64,000 nucleotides of DNA. It comes from Rhizopus sp. PT2906. Its lineage: Eukaryota > Mucoromycota > Mucoromycetes > Mucorales > Rhizopodaceae. The position numbers were made by a program, and so were the translations under genes. The notes beneath the pieces are model-generated. The model was not told the DNA's origin, ran no database searches, and saw only the letters and a program-made list of their open reading frames with translations. Location of the stretch: NCBI GenBank assembly GCA_025529335.1, contig JAMYHX010000005.1:1-64000 (forward strand), written 5' to 3'. Each line of letters opens with the position of its first letter. Position 1 is the first letter of the stretch. Below are positions 31,676-43,756 of the stretch, one piece after another.

Positions 31676-34600
31676 TTATGAATGAATGCTCATCAATTCT
31701 TCAACCACTTTACAAAGATCTTCTACTGTCACATCCAATTTACGTCCGCCATGTATGCCATCTACTACACTTTGCATTTGATATGACGATAAGTCCAAAA
31801 AGCTTTCAATCAGATCACCATCGATAAAGTTAATCGCTTCTTCTTTTCGACCCATAATATTCACATTTCTCCATCTAGATCATATACAGATGAGCTTTAT
31901 AGTTCTTTTTTGTTGTTATTGTTACTTACTCTGCATGGCTCAGACCTCCTATACTTTTCACTGCTTTAGTCATATTGTATTGCATCTGGTTCAATAACTT
32001 GAATCGTTCTGCAGATAGGTCCGCTACGACTCCTATTGCTCCACTGGATGTACCAAAAATAAGTGACGGCGCGACTGGGCTACTGTCAGGATCCACATTG
32101 TTCATTCCAAGTGAGCCTAATGAAAAGTCCGTGATTAGTAAAGGGTTTTTCCATTCTAACTTTTTTCTTTTACGGCTTACCAAATCTAAATCGACTCACC
32201 ATGTCGCCCAAATGCCATCCACTGATCATATCTAACAATGGTTCATCTGCCGAAGCCTCATCCTGACAGTGCTCTAGGACAAACAAATGTCCATCCTTCT
32301 CTGCACCAATCATCAAATTTTCATCAATCGATTCAATCGCCAATACCTCCTTCACCTTTTCGTGAGCAGCTACTTCTATCAACTGCTGTGTGGATCGGTC
32401 AAATTGAAACATCACGACCGAGTATACCAAATCGCCAGTCATGATATAATCGCCATGGGTCGTGATGCATTCCGTAACGGAAGGCAATCGTTTTGAGCTG
32501 ATCGATACCAACTGACCCCCGGTCAATGTGCGTTCCCACCGATAGACGTGAAGTCTGCCTTTGATACTTGCTAGCAGTTTACCCTCAAACGCACGCACAC
32601 AGTCTACCATACCTTCGGTTTTCAATTGACTTACAAGGCGTAATGGTGAGCGATCTGATGTGTATTGAAGCACAAGGATTCGACCCACACTTTGATGCTC
32701 AAACACGTCCACGTCTTTTCCAGTTGCTACCACGTAATATTCATTTGGATCGTTTTCAAAAACGACCGTTGTAAGCGACAATGGTCTTTCAAACTGCTTA
32801 AAGTAGACACGATCGAGCACTACCCTTCTCGGTTAATTTCTCTCTACTATGTTTCTCGTATACACCCATACCTGTCAACGATTGATCATCCAAGACCTCG
32901 AACCCTCCAGTCACGGTAGATGCGTCATATTCAGCGCTTGAGATTCTTTCGGTAATTATGCCAAAGGATTTAGAACTTTCTTGATATGCAATACGCCTAG
33001 GCGTGTCAATCGTGGATATCTTGGTAACGTGCAGTTTCTGAATCTCCTCCATCCGACCGATCACCAGACCTTCTTTTGTGATCAACGCGATCGCATCTGG
33101 GAACGAATGACAGCTGAAGGATGTACCGCACCGTACTTCTTTTAGATTTACGTTTGAGTAGACCAGTTTCTGGTTCCGACTGTGAATCACGCTTGGCTTA
33201 TCCGATGCAGCAAAGACGTGAGTGATGCCGTTGAGGGTAAACGTCGTCAAGTGGATCGGCCATTTACCAAGAAAGGTTCGCTTTTTGTCCGACAGGGTGC
33301 CCTCTCTACTGTCCAACTTGAAATTATAAAATTGACCGTCACCAAGGGCCACAAGTAGGTAATTTGTATTTTCAAATTGAGAGATCAGAATGGACCGTGG
33401 CATGACCGTACCTCCAATACTTTCTTGTGCCATCACTTCAAGATCGGGCAGTTTCAACAAGCATACGCTCACATTGTTCCAAGTGCCTATAGCCACAAAC
33501 GCAGATTCAGTGGCAGATTGAATTGGGTGAATATCGATGCATGAGATTTCATAGGGAAACTGGGTTTCGCTTTTTTTTTAAAAAAAAAAAAGGACAAGAG
33601 GATATGAATAATTGTTCTCAGCAGTTGCATCGAAAATGGGCTTACCCGATAACTTGTAATGTGTCATTCACGACTTGTAACGCAACCAAAATTCCATACC
33701 CCAAAGAAACAACACATTGTGTCAGATTGATACTGGCTACCGTAATAGTACCATCAGGTATCCATTCATCTCGCAGTGATCCCGAAGGATGCGCATCCAT
33801 TAATCGTACGCTGCGAGGTGTCACCTGGATCATCTTGCCTTCCTTGATATTACCGGCAGCAATCGTTTTTGAATCAAAATCGATGGCCGAGTACGAGTCT
33901 AGTTGAATGATCGTGTTGTTGGATTGCAGCTGCAGTAGTTGTCCCTGGTTGAAAAACGAGAGCAGCAAGAGATTATGACTCTTTTCAAATGACGATTGAA
34001 GTGCCCATATGCCCTGCACACCACTGACAGGTATCATCGCGAGCTCATTCAGCCCGACGCCGTTTCGAATCACTCTCAGAGAACTATCCTTACCCGCTCC
34101 TGAACACGTAATGATCTGGGCCTGTCCCTGTTTGTCAAGATCGGCCACGCAAAAATCAGCAATCGGTCCTAGATTAGCAAATTCTTCAATCACTTGCAGG
34201 ATATCTCCACTCTCTGGATCTGCTGTTCGCTGGATATGTATCAGCTGTGAGTCGCCCACGGTAGATCCTACAAAGACGACATCATTATCCAAGTATTGAA
34301 GACAGGATGGGATTGATATCTTTCCAAGGCTGATAAACGAAAGGGATTCAACGCGGTTTGCCACTGAATTGAGTGTGAGCAAGTAGAGCAGCCCTTCTGC
34401 ATCGCCCAACAAGACACGGGTTCCTGTCTCGTCCATCACTGTGTAGCTTCATTACAAAATAAGACACACGTATGATTTATCCCCCTAATATTCTGCTTAC
34501 CTATTGATAGTGGATGGTCTGATACCAATTGCAATGGGTGGTTGATCTAGTTTAAGGTACCGTATGAACTGATTTGCCACCAGAATGGCTCCACCCACAC

Positions 34601-35556
34601 CAGCAGGTAGAGTAATGAGCAGATTAGCGTCTGATTCAAAGTGATCGAGGACAATATTTCCTGGAACAAGTTGCTGATCCTTGATCTCGAACAATTGGAG
34701 AAATCGTTGCTCTCGCGCATCATCATAAAGTATAAGCAGTGCTGGTTCTATTGAGTCCTGTAAGAAGGCCAAGGACACGATCTGTTTATCAAAAAGACTT
34801 TGAAGTATATGTATATATAAGTCATAAGTATATATATACTATCATAATATATACCTAATGTTGATGTAATCTTGTGTATGCGGCTGTATAATCTCAACCT
34901 GTCGTCTTTTACCTTCTTTGAGTCTTAGTGATATCTTTCTTTGTTGTTGTTGTTGCTGTTTATGTGGTATTTGTACAGCTATTTCTGGTATAATCAAGGT
35001 CACTGTAGACTCATAAAGGGTGGTTGCAATGTATTGACAAGTAGGATCCAGGGCAGTAATGACATTGCTTGTTTCGTTATGTAGTTGACCAGGGAATCGA
35101 ATATCGCCTGTACCTTCGGTTACTATTTGCTGTTGTGAAGCGTTGTAAGATAATATACAGTATTTATGTCGTGCAGTGGTGAGTAGAAGCCATGATTGTG
35201 TTTGATTCTACATGATGTTAATCATTGTTTTCTTTATTCTCTTTTATAGGCATACTTTTGGTTTAAATAGTTCTAATGCAATAATGGTTCCATAAATGCT
35301 AAATTCTATTGTAGGCTTTAATCCGTTTGGATTTAATGTATAGATTTCAATACGATTTCCTTTTCTATTCTCTATAAATCAGCACCTCTTTTATCTCTAA
35401 CACAACACACACACAAAAAAAAAAGAGAGTGGGACGTGTAATGATGATTTACCCTAAAATGAGATTGGTTTCGAATGAAGAAGTAAATGATCCTTTCACT
35501 GCAAATTGTGTGGCTGTTGGTTTTTGTGCTGTAACAACATATTTATGATAGGTCAT
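31676..35556 (-). CDS. DDB1: DNA damage-binding protein 1 (DDB1) homologue
   Basis: DDB1 is the triple beta-propeller adaptor that links DCAF substrate receptors to CUL4-RING E3 ligases, with roles in nucleotide-excision repair and replication control. The gene has about ten exons. It starts with MTYHKYVVTAQKPTATQFAV and passes through RIEIYTLNPNGLKPTIEF (compare the DDB1/CPSF-A N-terminal propeller). VHSRNQKLVYSNVNLKEV follows, and the CPSF-A domain includes DRVYFKQFERPLSL, FENDPNEYYVVATG and GRLHVYRWERT. It ends with SLIFGTSSGAIGVVADL and FIDGDLIESFLDLS with VEELMSIHS, the family C-terminus. The SF3B3 and CPSF160 paralogues lack this ending. Much of the opposite strand is open by chance. 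Confidence 0.9.
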
Positions 35557-36152
35557 ATTCAGTTCTCCCCCTTTCTCCCCTTTGACAATAAAAAGGAAGA
35601 AAAAAAGAAAAAAATTGGAGATCCACATCCTAAAGAGAGACGTGTATTTTTCAAGTTCCGTCAAAACGAAGTATTTCGACGTGCTGAATATAGTATGAAC
35701 GATGATAAAGGAAAGAAAATGGATCTGTTTTGCTTATATGTTAAGCAGTGAAAGAGCCTTTTTGACTAAGTTAACACGACGATGAATTTTGAAAAAGTAG
35801 ATATTCAATTTGTTCCAATGATAGTAGACTGTATATAAAGTCTAGAAAGCAGCTTAGTACAAAAGAAAGAGACGGAGAGAAAGAGAGAGAGAGAAAGCCG
35901 AGATCCAGTTTAAAGTATGACCAAAAGCGTCATGCATCAAGATGTATGGCATTCATGCTGATATATACGATTAAACAGATTTTTATTTATAAATAATAAA
36001 ACCTTCAATTGGGCGCACGATTGTGATATTACATCTTTCCCGCCCGAGGCAGTTCATAAAGAAAAGATAGTGGTGACTAAAAAGCCCTTTTGGGATCAAG
36101 TGTAAGATACACTAGTGAGAAAGGGAGAAGAGGGGAGCCATTCTAAGAGTCT
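35557..36152. other. Spacer upstream of DDB1
   Basis: No gene seen. A short frame on the plus strand (35506-35751) overlaps the DDB1 start and lacks protein-like features beyond poly-Lys. A GA-rich tract is at 35868-35896. Sequence near 35975-36002 is T-rich then A-rich and could include the 3' tail of the LINE remnant that follows on the minus strand. Confidence 0.45.
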
Positions 36153-36539
36153 TTATCCGAGGTGAGTGGGCGGAAGCTCAGCGTGATAGAGGTAATCGAG
36201 TTCATATAGGATTCTGCATATAGTTGGCCAGCGGATGCCCCACGAGAGTGTTGTGTTAGGAGAGCGAGGTTTCCTGGTAGGTAATATATTTAAAAGGAAG
36301 GAAAATGGGTCAGAAATGGTTTGGAGCATTATGAGTCTACGGTACATCTGAAGACAGTAAATGGTATGGGCTTTTGTGAAGGGCTGGTCAGGGTACCGAG
36401 GGCAGGCTTTGTATCGACCACCAGGGAGCCAGCCAAGACGCCAACGTATGCAACGACTTCTTTCAGACTGGACATAGGTAGCCATAGGACAGGATCGAGA
36501 GAAAGAACGGAAGCATGCGTATGCTGATATATATACCAT
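36153..36539 (-). mobile_element. 3' remnant of a LINE-type (non-LTR) retrotransposon
   Basis: A 128-codon open frame that reads like the extreme C-terminus of the reverse-transcriptase protein of Mucorales LINE elements. It has CIRWRLGWLPGG, a Cys-Pro motif, FTKAHTIYCLQMYRRL, DPFSFLLNILPTRKP and WGIRWPTICRILYELDYLYH. The reverse transcriptase and endonuclease domains are missing, as expected for a 5'-truncated insertion. A second, more decayed relative lies on the plus strand at 38762-39061 and aligns with it over two blocks, which is internal evidence that both derive from one repeat family. Family assignment is from memory of such C-termini. Confidence 0.55.
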
Positions 36540-37434
36540 TTTCAGAAACTATTCGCACACAATTTAAAACCTGTCTTTATGAGAGAAGATAAATGCGGTC
36601 AACACTTGTAAAAACACGTAATTGAAAAAGTTGTTAAAGATTTCATATAAATAGTCTGATCTTGACTTCTTTGGACCAAAAAGTAAGACCAGCTATTCTC
36701 CAGTTAGCCCTAAAATTTCTTTTTTTTATATGAACAACAATAGCAAGTAATGTTATCTACGACTATGAATGGTTCTTAATGATGACTATAGATGTATGCT
36801 CCTGGAAGGTCAACGAGAGCAGTAATGATGTCTTTCTTAATTGCTTGGAAGAATCATTGCTGTTGAATACATACTTATCATCATACCGATATACCATGAC
36901 TGAATCTTATCTGTCACTGTTACACCAGGAACTCATTCATCATGCCGAGCCCGTCATAAATAAAAAAAAACAAAAGAGAAAGGCAACACAATGGCATTAA
37001 AACCGAAAAGAACAACGGGGTTAAGTAAGCCCCTGATATTGAGTGTATCCCTATCTATCATTATGGGAGGAGATAGAGAAATATGAATTGAGGTTGATAG
37101 GGATTATAGTGTTTCGCAACCAATTAATTGTATTTAGCATAAAATTCGTTTACTCAAATGCGAAACACTGTGTATGCATATATATATCCAATTTACTTTA
37201 TTAGTTGTCAAGGCCAGAGATTGTTAAAAGACTTTGGACATATATTAAAACGAACCAACTACAAGACTCAGCTGATATATTTAATCAATCTTTCAAAAGG
37301 ATAAAGTCAATAGCTTTGGTATGAACAGAGATTTGACAGCTCATTTAACAAAAAAGGATGAACCAGTCCAGAATCTGTTGAATGATTATTCTTTTATGAA
37401 AGATTTTTCATCAAATGAATAAAGTAAATGTTTA
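36540..37434. other. Spacer with a hairpin, no gene seen
   Basis: No coding signal of note; the frame 36779-37000 on the plus strand is intact but unrecognised. AGTGTTTCGCA at 37108-37118 is matched by its exact complement at 37159-37169, giving an 11-base stem with a 40-base loop. Confidence 0.5.
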
Positions 37435-38015
37435 TCAAAATAAGCATATGTCATGAGTTGAAATACTTGGCGTGGGATGAGGTATCTCTAATACTAGCTC
37501 TTCGTTCGTCTCTGGAGCTAGTTTTAAGAATGCACTTTGACCCAGTTGTTGCTTTGACCATAATAAATCAGCCACATGAGGCGAGTTATCTACAAAGGAA
37601 TAGAGCATAGTTTCTGCATAATCATGGGTAGAAGGTGATACAATATCCTCATCTTCATCATCTTGATCATGACCTTGTCGATTACATGTCAAGTCGAGAT
37701 AGACAATGTTGTTATCAGGTAAGACAGCAGTAGGGATGACACTAGTATCACCAAAAGTGTTAATTGTGGCAGTGGCAGTAGTGGTGTTTGTAGTAGCAGT
37801 GGTAACAGAGGGCATCTTTTTTTTAGAAAGAAAGAAAGAAAGAGATAAGAAAAAAAGAAAAAAAATAACTTGTTTCATACCTCATCCCTATGCCTTTTTA
37901 AATGTCTGACTAACTGCTCACTTCTAGTAAAGGTCATAGTACAATTTCCATAACCGGTACATTGATAGACTTTTTGGGTACGTCGGCTTTTGGCGCCTCT
38001 CTTTTTTTGTGACAT
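37435..38015 (-). CDS. Small protein with a single C2H2-type zinc finger
   Basis: Two exons (38015-37881 and 37815-37435) give 171 residues. The first exon holds a basic start (SQKKRGAKSRRTQKVY) and one zinc finger, QCTGYGNCTMTFTRSEQLVR followed by HLKRH. The finger has five residues between the two cysteines, where two to four are usual. The second exon begins after a very A/T-rich intron and encodes a Thr/Ala-rich linker, an acidic patch (DQDDEDEDIVSP) and a C-terminal part with MLYSFVDNSPHVADLLW. FTRSEQLVRH is the DNA-contact helix style of fungal stress and morphogenesis regulators, but a lone finger rarely binds DNA specifically without a basic arm. It may be a DNA-binding protein; target unknown. 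Confidence 0.6.
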
Positions 38016-38761
38016 GCAAGAAATAAATAAATAGGTGGGAGCTATGCCTATGCTTCTGAAGAAGAAGAAAAAAGAGAGAAAGAGAAAGAAGAATGACAGA
38101 TGATGGTGCTGTTATATAGAAAAAAGTCTTTCCACTTTTTTAGTTGTGGGATCTTTCCGTCTGAAACCATGTGAACAGTCGTCTTTCTTGCCAAAGCAAA
38201 TCGCAGTTTTAATAAGTGATGTCGTTCAAAAGTCTTCTAGAAATGAAGTCTGGGTACCTTGATACAGAAGAGCTCATCCGGTATAATACTGATAAGGCTC
38301 CTGGTAATAATGAATATGTTGCCATCCATTGATATCAGACCCTCAAGTTTTCCCAAGCTCCTCTGCATCAGGTTCTACAAACTCTCCGCTTCACACTCTT
38401 GATAAAGCTCAGGATATTTGTGTCAGGAGGATCTACGGTGCCCGAGGTAAGATGCCCCATCATACCGGAGCAAGTCAGTGTATTTTATTTCTTTACATTT
38501 ACCAAAAGGTGCACTGTTTGCTTGTCTGTTGCTCTACATCTACACCGAAAGAGAGGTCAGTGGTATCTTTTACTTTGGAAGATGATATCATCAATCATTA
38601 ACGATCCTGATATTTGCTTATTCAAGTTCATCCAATGATGTTTTTTGCAACAAAATCTGCAAAGTTCGTCAACAATGCCAAAGCTCTAGCTACCGCCGAT
38701 TGGTTTTCTTGGACCCTATAATGTGAGTATCCATGTTCAAATCAAAGCATATTCGCTGTAG
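38016..38761. other. Spacer with further eroded coding-like pieces
   Basis: The first 250 bases hold the promoter side of the zinc-finger gene, with GA-rich sequence at 38056-38092. From about 38220 the plus strand shows broken protein-like stretches (for example FVNNAKALATADWFSW near 38661-38710) in frames interrupted by stops. These lead into the LINE remnant and are probably its upstream part. Confidence 0.4.
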
Positions 38762-39061
38762 TACGCTGGAAGTCTAGGCTGGCTCCTAGGTGACAAACCT
38801 AGACCATGTCCCAGGCGCCTCACTGAGCAGCTCACCAAGGACCACAGCTATTGGCTGCCTTAGTATGCTTCGAGGTTTATTTATACCTTAAAATATACAA
38901 CATGGTCATTCCTTACAAACCAACTTCCTCTATATTCTTCTACTCCTTTCGGATTACCACTCTTCTGGTCACAATGAAGGCCAATTATCTGCTTCATATT
39001 ACATCCATTAGATCAGCTGCGCCGTGACAAACTGACCCCGACTAAATATCCACAGGGTTAA
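38762..39061 (+). mobile_element. Second, more decayed LINE-type 3' remnant
   Basis: One frame, with two in-frame stops, reads SLGWLLGDKPRPCPRRLTEQ, LTKDHSYWLP, FLTNQLPLYSSTPFGLPLFW and RPIICFILHPLDQLRR, ending at a stop at 39059-39061. It aligns in order with the remnant at 36153-36539 (GWLPGG..ACPR, FTKAHTIYCL, FLLNILPTRKP, RWPTICRILYELDYL). The cut-up frame shows that it is dead. Confidence 0.5.
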
Positions 39062-39794
39062 AAGCTCTTTGGATAGATCTGTCAGTTTATTTAGACTCTT
39101 ATGATGACTTGTTGCATTTCCTTTCACCCTTGATGCCCAAACATGGTTTTTTCTTTCTTAATTGAATCATGTAAACAAAAAAGGATGTTTAAACAAATTA
39201 GAACCAAATTTCAACTGATCGGCTTTGTATATGATTGCATCAGGACGAATGCTGCTGCTCTCTTGTGGCATTATTTGGACCAGAGGAACTGATAAAAATG
39301 TCCAAAAAATAGGGCCAGTTTCTCTTATTGTTGTTGTGTCCTTGATCACATGCCCTGATATTTTTCGCATTCTAGCTGCTTAATGAAGCTTTTTACGTTA
39401 TTTAACGATAGTTGTGATATGATCATGTTCTGGATAATACACCATTTATTATGATATTGTGAATCTTTTGCAATCATCAAAAGTTTTATTTCAGATGAGC
39501 TTATTTTATAACTGATTATTAACAGCTAATTCAGCATGTGAACCCGTCTTTCATACATACTTTCTCACTAAAATTCTTGTTAAACCCAAGCTTTTATGCC
39601 CAAAAGTCTATCCTGCAATCCTTTGTCGAAGATGATTTTTTATTTGTGCTGGTGTTAAAATTTAAGAGCGTGGCTTCAGACTTGTTAACCCCACATTCTT
39701 GAGCAACCAGTTTCAATACCAACATGATAGAATGCACATATAAATATAAGCAATAATACCATTTTCCCTAAACAAGTTCTTTTACTTTTAAACC
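39062..39794. other. Promoter region of the ECM33-like gene
   Basis: No gene recognised. A short minus-strand frame (39167-39370) has no family resemblance. A TATA-like TATAAATATAAG stands about 55 bases before the ECM33-like ATG. Confidence 0.45.
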
Positions 39795-41183
39795 ATGACA
39801 CGCTTATCCCAAAGTGCTATCATTCTTGCTACTTTATGTGCATCCGCTTTAGCTGCAGGTGAGTGAATATTGTATAATTGTTAGCATCATCGTAACACAA
39901 ACCCTAGTCGAACCTGGTTGTGATAAGAGTCTTAAGGTCCTTAACCAATTAGACTTGGACGGCATCAAGCACTGCAAAGATTTCCAAGGCACAATCACCA
40001 TCGAAAACATGGGTCCTGCTGCTTCCCTCAACATGGAAGGTGTTGAGCATCTGATGGGTGACTTACTTATGTCTGGCAACCTTGAGCTCGGCGCTTTTAG
40101 TGCTCCCAATTTAAAGACGGTTGATGGTCAGGTCAAGATTGAAAATCACACCATCCTTTCAAAGGTAGACTTCCCTCAGTTGACAGAAGTCAAAGGTCTT
40201 ACCTTCTCTGTCCTGCCTGCTCTCGAAACGATCAATTTCCCTGCTGGATTGACTAAAGTTAGCAACATGCGTATTGAGGATACACGAGCACCTAAAGTAG
40301 ATGGATTCAAGCCAGAGATTATTGGCAACTTTGTCTTGACAAACAACAACTATATGAAATCATTTGATTTTTCCTCAGTCAAACAAGCTGATGAACTCTT
40401 AATTGTTGGAAATAACCATGACATGATCTTTGATGTAAAAAAGAAAACAAAAAGCATATGGTCCATCCACTTACCCTTTTAGCTATATAGGCTCCCAACT
40501 TGGGCACTATCAGAACGGCCACCATCATAAACTTGGCTCAAATTCAGTTACCTGCCTTGGCTACTATCCATTCTGACATTTCATTCCATGAAAATGAATT
40601 CTCTTCTCTCCACATGGACTCCCTTCAAACTATTGGTGGCACCTTTACCATTGCCAACAATAACAAGTTGACTGAAACTTCTTTCAAAAACCTCTCTCTC
40701 ATTAATGGTGCTCTTTCTATTGGCAATAACACCCAACTCCTTGCTGTCGACGGATTCCCTAGTTTGGCAGCCATTCATGGTACCTGTGACTTGGCCGGTA
40801 ACTTTGAACAATACAAATTACCTTCCCTTCAGGACATTCGTGGTGGTATGCGTATCCAGACTACTTCTTCTAAGCTTACATGTGCTGATCTTGAACGTGT
40901 GCTCAAGGGAGGTAATATCGTCAAGGGCACGACCTGGAGTTGTGCTGCTAGCATGCAAGAGGATCAAATGGTCCCCACGGTGGGTCAGAACCCTGCTAAT
41001 AGTAATGGTAACACTGCCAAAATCAACTTGGGCAAAGATGATCCCAAGACCACAAAGGGCAACAAGAACGGTAATCAAATCAACCAAAAGGAAAACGCAA
41101 GCACAACGAGTGCTGCTTCTACCGCTGGTCATACTTCTCTTGGATTTGTCGCTGTTGCTGCTTTAGCTTACTTTGTCCTTTAG
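39795..41183 (+). CDS. GPI-anchored cell-wall protein, ECM33/SPS2-like
   Basis: Three exons (39795-39858, 39908-40434, 40491-41183) encode 427 residues. The N-terminus MTRLSQSAIILATLCASALA is a signal peptide. The body is a series of receptor-L-like repeats: GTITIENMG, MEGVEHLMGDLLMSGN, LTEVKGLTFSVLPALETI, TIGGTFTIANNNKL and INGALSIGNNTQL. These give the leucine-rich-repeat-like fold typical of the Ecm33/Sps2/Pst1 family. A CxnC motif (LTCADLERV..TTWSCAAS) closes the fold. A Ser/Thr/Asn/Lys-rich linker follows, then a hydrophobic tail GFVAVAALAYFVL expected to be replaced by a GPI anchor. Family members support cell-wall integrity and glucan or mannoprotein organisation. Both introns fall in phases that keep the repeats intact. 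Confidence 0.88.
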
Positions 41184-42580
41184 AAACAAACCTTCCTCTC
41201 TCTCTCAAGTAATAAATACAATTTACAAATACCAATAATAATATACACATGCGTTCTTATGTCATTGTGAAAACATGAGTGGATAATTGTTTGGTCATTA
41301 AACTCAAAAAGTCAATGCGTTGGTATCATTTAAAAGTTTATCACTCTTTCATGCCCCCTGATGGTGATTTGTAAGTGGGGAAAAGAAAGCAGTACGTTCT
41401 CTGAGTATCTTGTCTTTCTTTTTTTAGTAGATGGCTTTATCTTGATCAAATCTAATGGACAACATCAAAGTATCAAATGCTGCATGATAAGATTTGAGCT
41501 CATCTCTGCATTTATAAAAGTGATATGCTGTCAGAAAAAGATATGTCTTGTGTTTATGCAGTTCTACATTGTTGTGTAACATTTTTTTAATTCTTGTTGA
41601 TCGCTAAAAAACCTATCAACGCTGGAACAAGTTTTATGACAGCAGATCCCTTTTTTTTTTTCTTTCTTTCTCTCTCTTTTCCAATCAAATCAAAAGATTC
41701 AAATGAAGATAGAGCAAAGTACATTGGACTTTAAGCAGTAAACATCTCGCAGAGGACGTCTTTTTCCTGTACAAATTGGTTCAGCACAATTCAAATTTTC
41801 TTAAGATTCCGAAAGAGAGAAACCCTCGTGAAGAGTCTTGTTCACTGACCACGCTGTAAACTTGATCAAGACGGCACTTTATCAGATGAATCATTCACAT
41901 ATGATAGTTTCCAAACTTTTACAAATCATGAGGACGAATAGCTACAATCGTTGCTTGTTGCTGCGCACACTTACACATGTCTATTTATCCTCTTATCCAA
42001 TAGGAAACCTTTATGATAAAAAGGCAAGACCAAATGACCAAAAAGTTTTTCAATAGATAAAAATTACAAACCTTTATTTCTAGTAAATTGATAAAGAAGT
42101 TTTCATATAATCTGATTTTATGATACGCATTTCCTTCATATTCGACGTAATCGCTACATATGACCCTAGGCTTTTTTTGATTTGTGCTTAAAAAAACGAC
42201 GTAATTTCGGCTAAAACATGCTTTTTCACCCCGCTTGAGGATTTGCTCTTTTGCAGCGGAACAAAATCCATGAGTCATAGATTTTTCCGCATTTGCCCTA
42301 ATCGATTATCATTCTCATACTAAATTACTTCTTTTTTTTCCCTTCTTTATAAATTTTATAAAACGAGTGTATTTTATAAAGTTTATTGAAAATATCGTTT
42401 TTTTTTTTCTCTACTTGACTTGACGTGGTATTTTAGACTCGAAAAGGGAAGAAGGAAATATAGGAAGTCAGCCGGGTGCAAACTCCGATTATTTCCTACA
42501 GCTAAAAAAACGCAAGAATATATATAAAAGCAGACCAAGGATCAAAGAAAAAAAAATCTTTAAAACATTTCAATTATATC
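41184..42580. promoter_or_regulatory. Long upstream region of the alternative oxidase gene
   Basis: About 1.4 kb without a recognised gene, long for this compact region. A TATA box (ATATATAAAAGC, about 42520-42531) lies some 50 bases before the AOX start. Earlier parts hold T-rich tracts (41650-41680, 42330-42345, 42399-42409). Alternative oxidase genes are normally induced by respiratory block or oxidative stress, so a large control region would make sense, but no specific site could be assigned. Confidence 0.45.
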
Positions 42581-43554
42581 ATGATCAGAACTATTACTCG
42601 AACCTCTTTACTCAAGACTCTACCTTTGGCCCGTACTGTTGTCTTCCCTTCTCTCACCGCATGTCGTACATTGACAACACATCAGAAGCTAAACATCAAC
42701 CCAGATATGCCGATGACCATGGTCCGAGAGGTCCTTGATTCAAAGCCGGTGCCCATGTGCGAAGAATTTATTGCAGGAAGCCGATTGACAACCGAAACAC
42801 TCGAGAACATTGATTTTGGAGAAGGCAAGCATCGTGAACCAAAGACACTGGGCGACAAGGGCGCTTATTATACTGTCAAGTTTTTGCGATTGTTACCAGA
42901 TACCTATTTTGGCAAGGATCACTATATGCGTGCTGTCATGCTCGAGACCATCGCTGCTGTTCCTGGTATGGTCGGAGCTATGCTTCGACATATGAAATCT
43001 TTGAGACGAATGACAGAAGATCATGGCTGGATCAGTCATTTGTTACATGAAGCCGAGAATGAACGTATGCATTTGATGACCTGGATGAAGTGTCTCAAAC
43101 CAAGCATGTGGAATCGTTTACTGGTCCTAGGTGCTCAGGGTATTTTCTTCAATGCATATTTTGCTCTCTACCTCGTCTCGCCCAAGACGGCCCATCGTAT
43201 GTGCGGATATTTAGAAGAAGAAGCTGTTATTTCATATACACATTTCCTTCAAGATATTGATAATGGTATCATCAAGAATGGTCCTGCTCCCAAGATTGCA
43301 GTTGGTAAGTTTTTTTTTCTTTTTCGAAAAAGACATGATGATTAACTGTATCTTTAGATTATTACAATCTGCATCCGGAAGCTACTATTCGAGACGTTGT
43401 GCTTGCTGTTCGTGCAGATGAAGCTGTTCATCGTGACGCTAATCATTTCCTTTCTGATCGTATCGCAGAACGAAAGGAAGATTTTCTTCAAGACATAAAG
43501 ACAGAAGCATACCTACACAGACCTCATAACAATACGACGCCCTCAACGGCTTAA
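42581..43554 (+). CDS. AOX: Mitochondrial alternative oxidase
   Basis: This di-iron quinol oxidase of the mitochondrial inner membrane passes electrons from ubiquinol straight to oxygen, bypassing complexes III and IV and giving cyanide-resistant respiration. Two exons (42581-43304 and 43358-43554) encode 306 residues. The N-terminus is basic and hydroxylated (MIRTITRTSLLKTLPLARTV), a mitochondrial presequence. Iron ligands lie in LETIAAVPGMVG, NERMHLMTW, LEEEAVISYTHF and RADEAVHRDANH, the four canonical motifs. The hydrophobic stretch between the second and third motifs (LVLGAQGIFFNAYFALYLVSP) is the membrane-associated part. The plant-type regulatory Cys was not identified, as is usual in fungi. 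Intact. Confidence 0.95.
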
Positions 43555-43756
43555 ATAGAAATATAATTCCTTAGAAATCTTATTTATCTTAATAAATGCT
43601 GTAAATACTTGTACCAAATCACTGTTGTGTGTATGTACAGATGAAAAGGTTGAGTGACTTTGTGTATAGACCATTTTAATTCGTCCAAATTTCCAACCAA
43701 GAGAGTAGCCAGAAAAAAAAAAATATTCACGACCCTTTACAATTCTTTATAAAAAA

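Noticed and set aside
33523..33906. Plus-strand ORF of 127 codons
   Set aside because: Antisense to DDB1 exons, which have clear family homology in the other direction.
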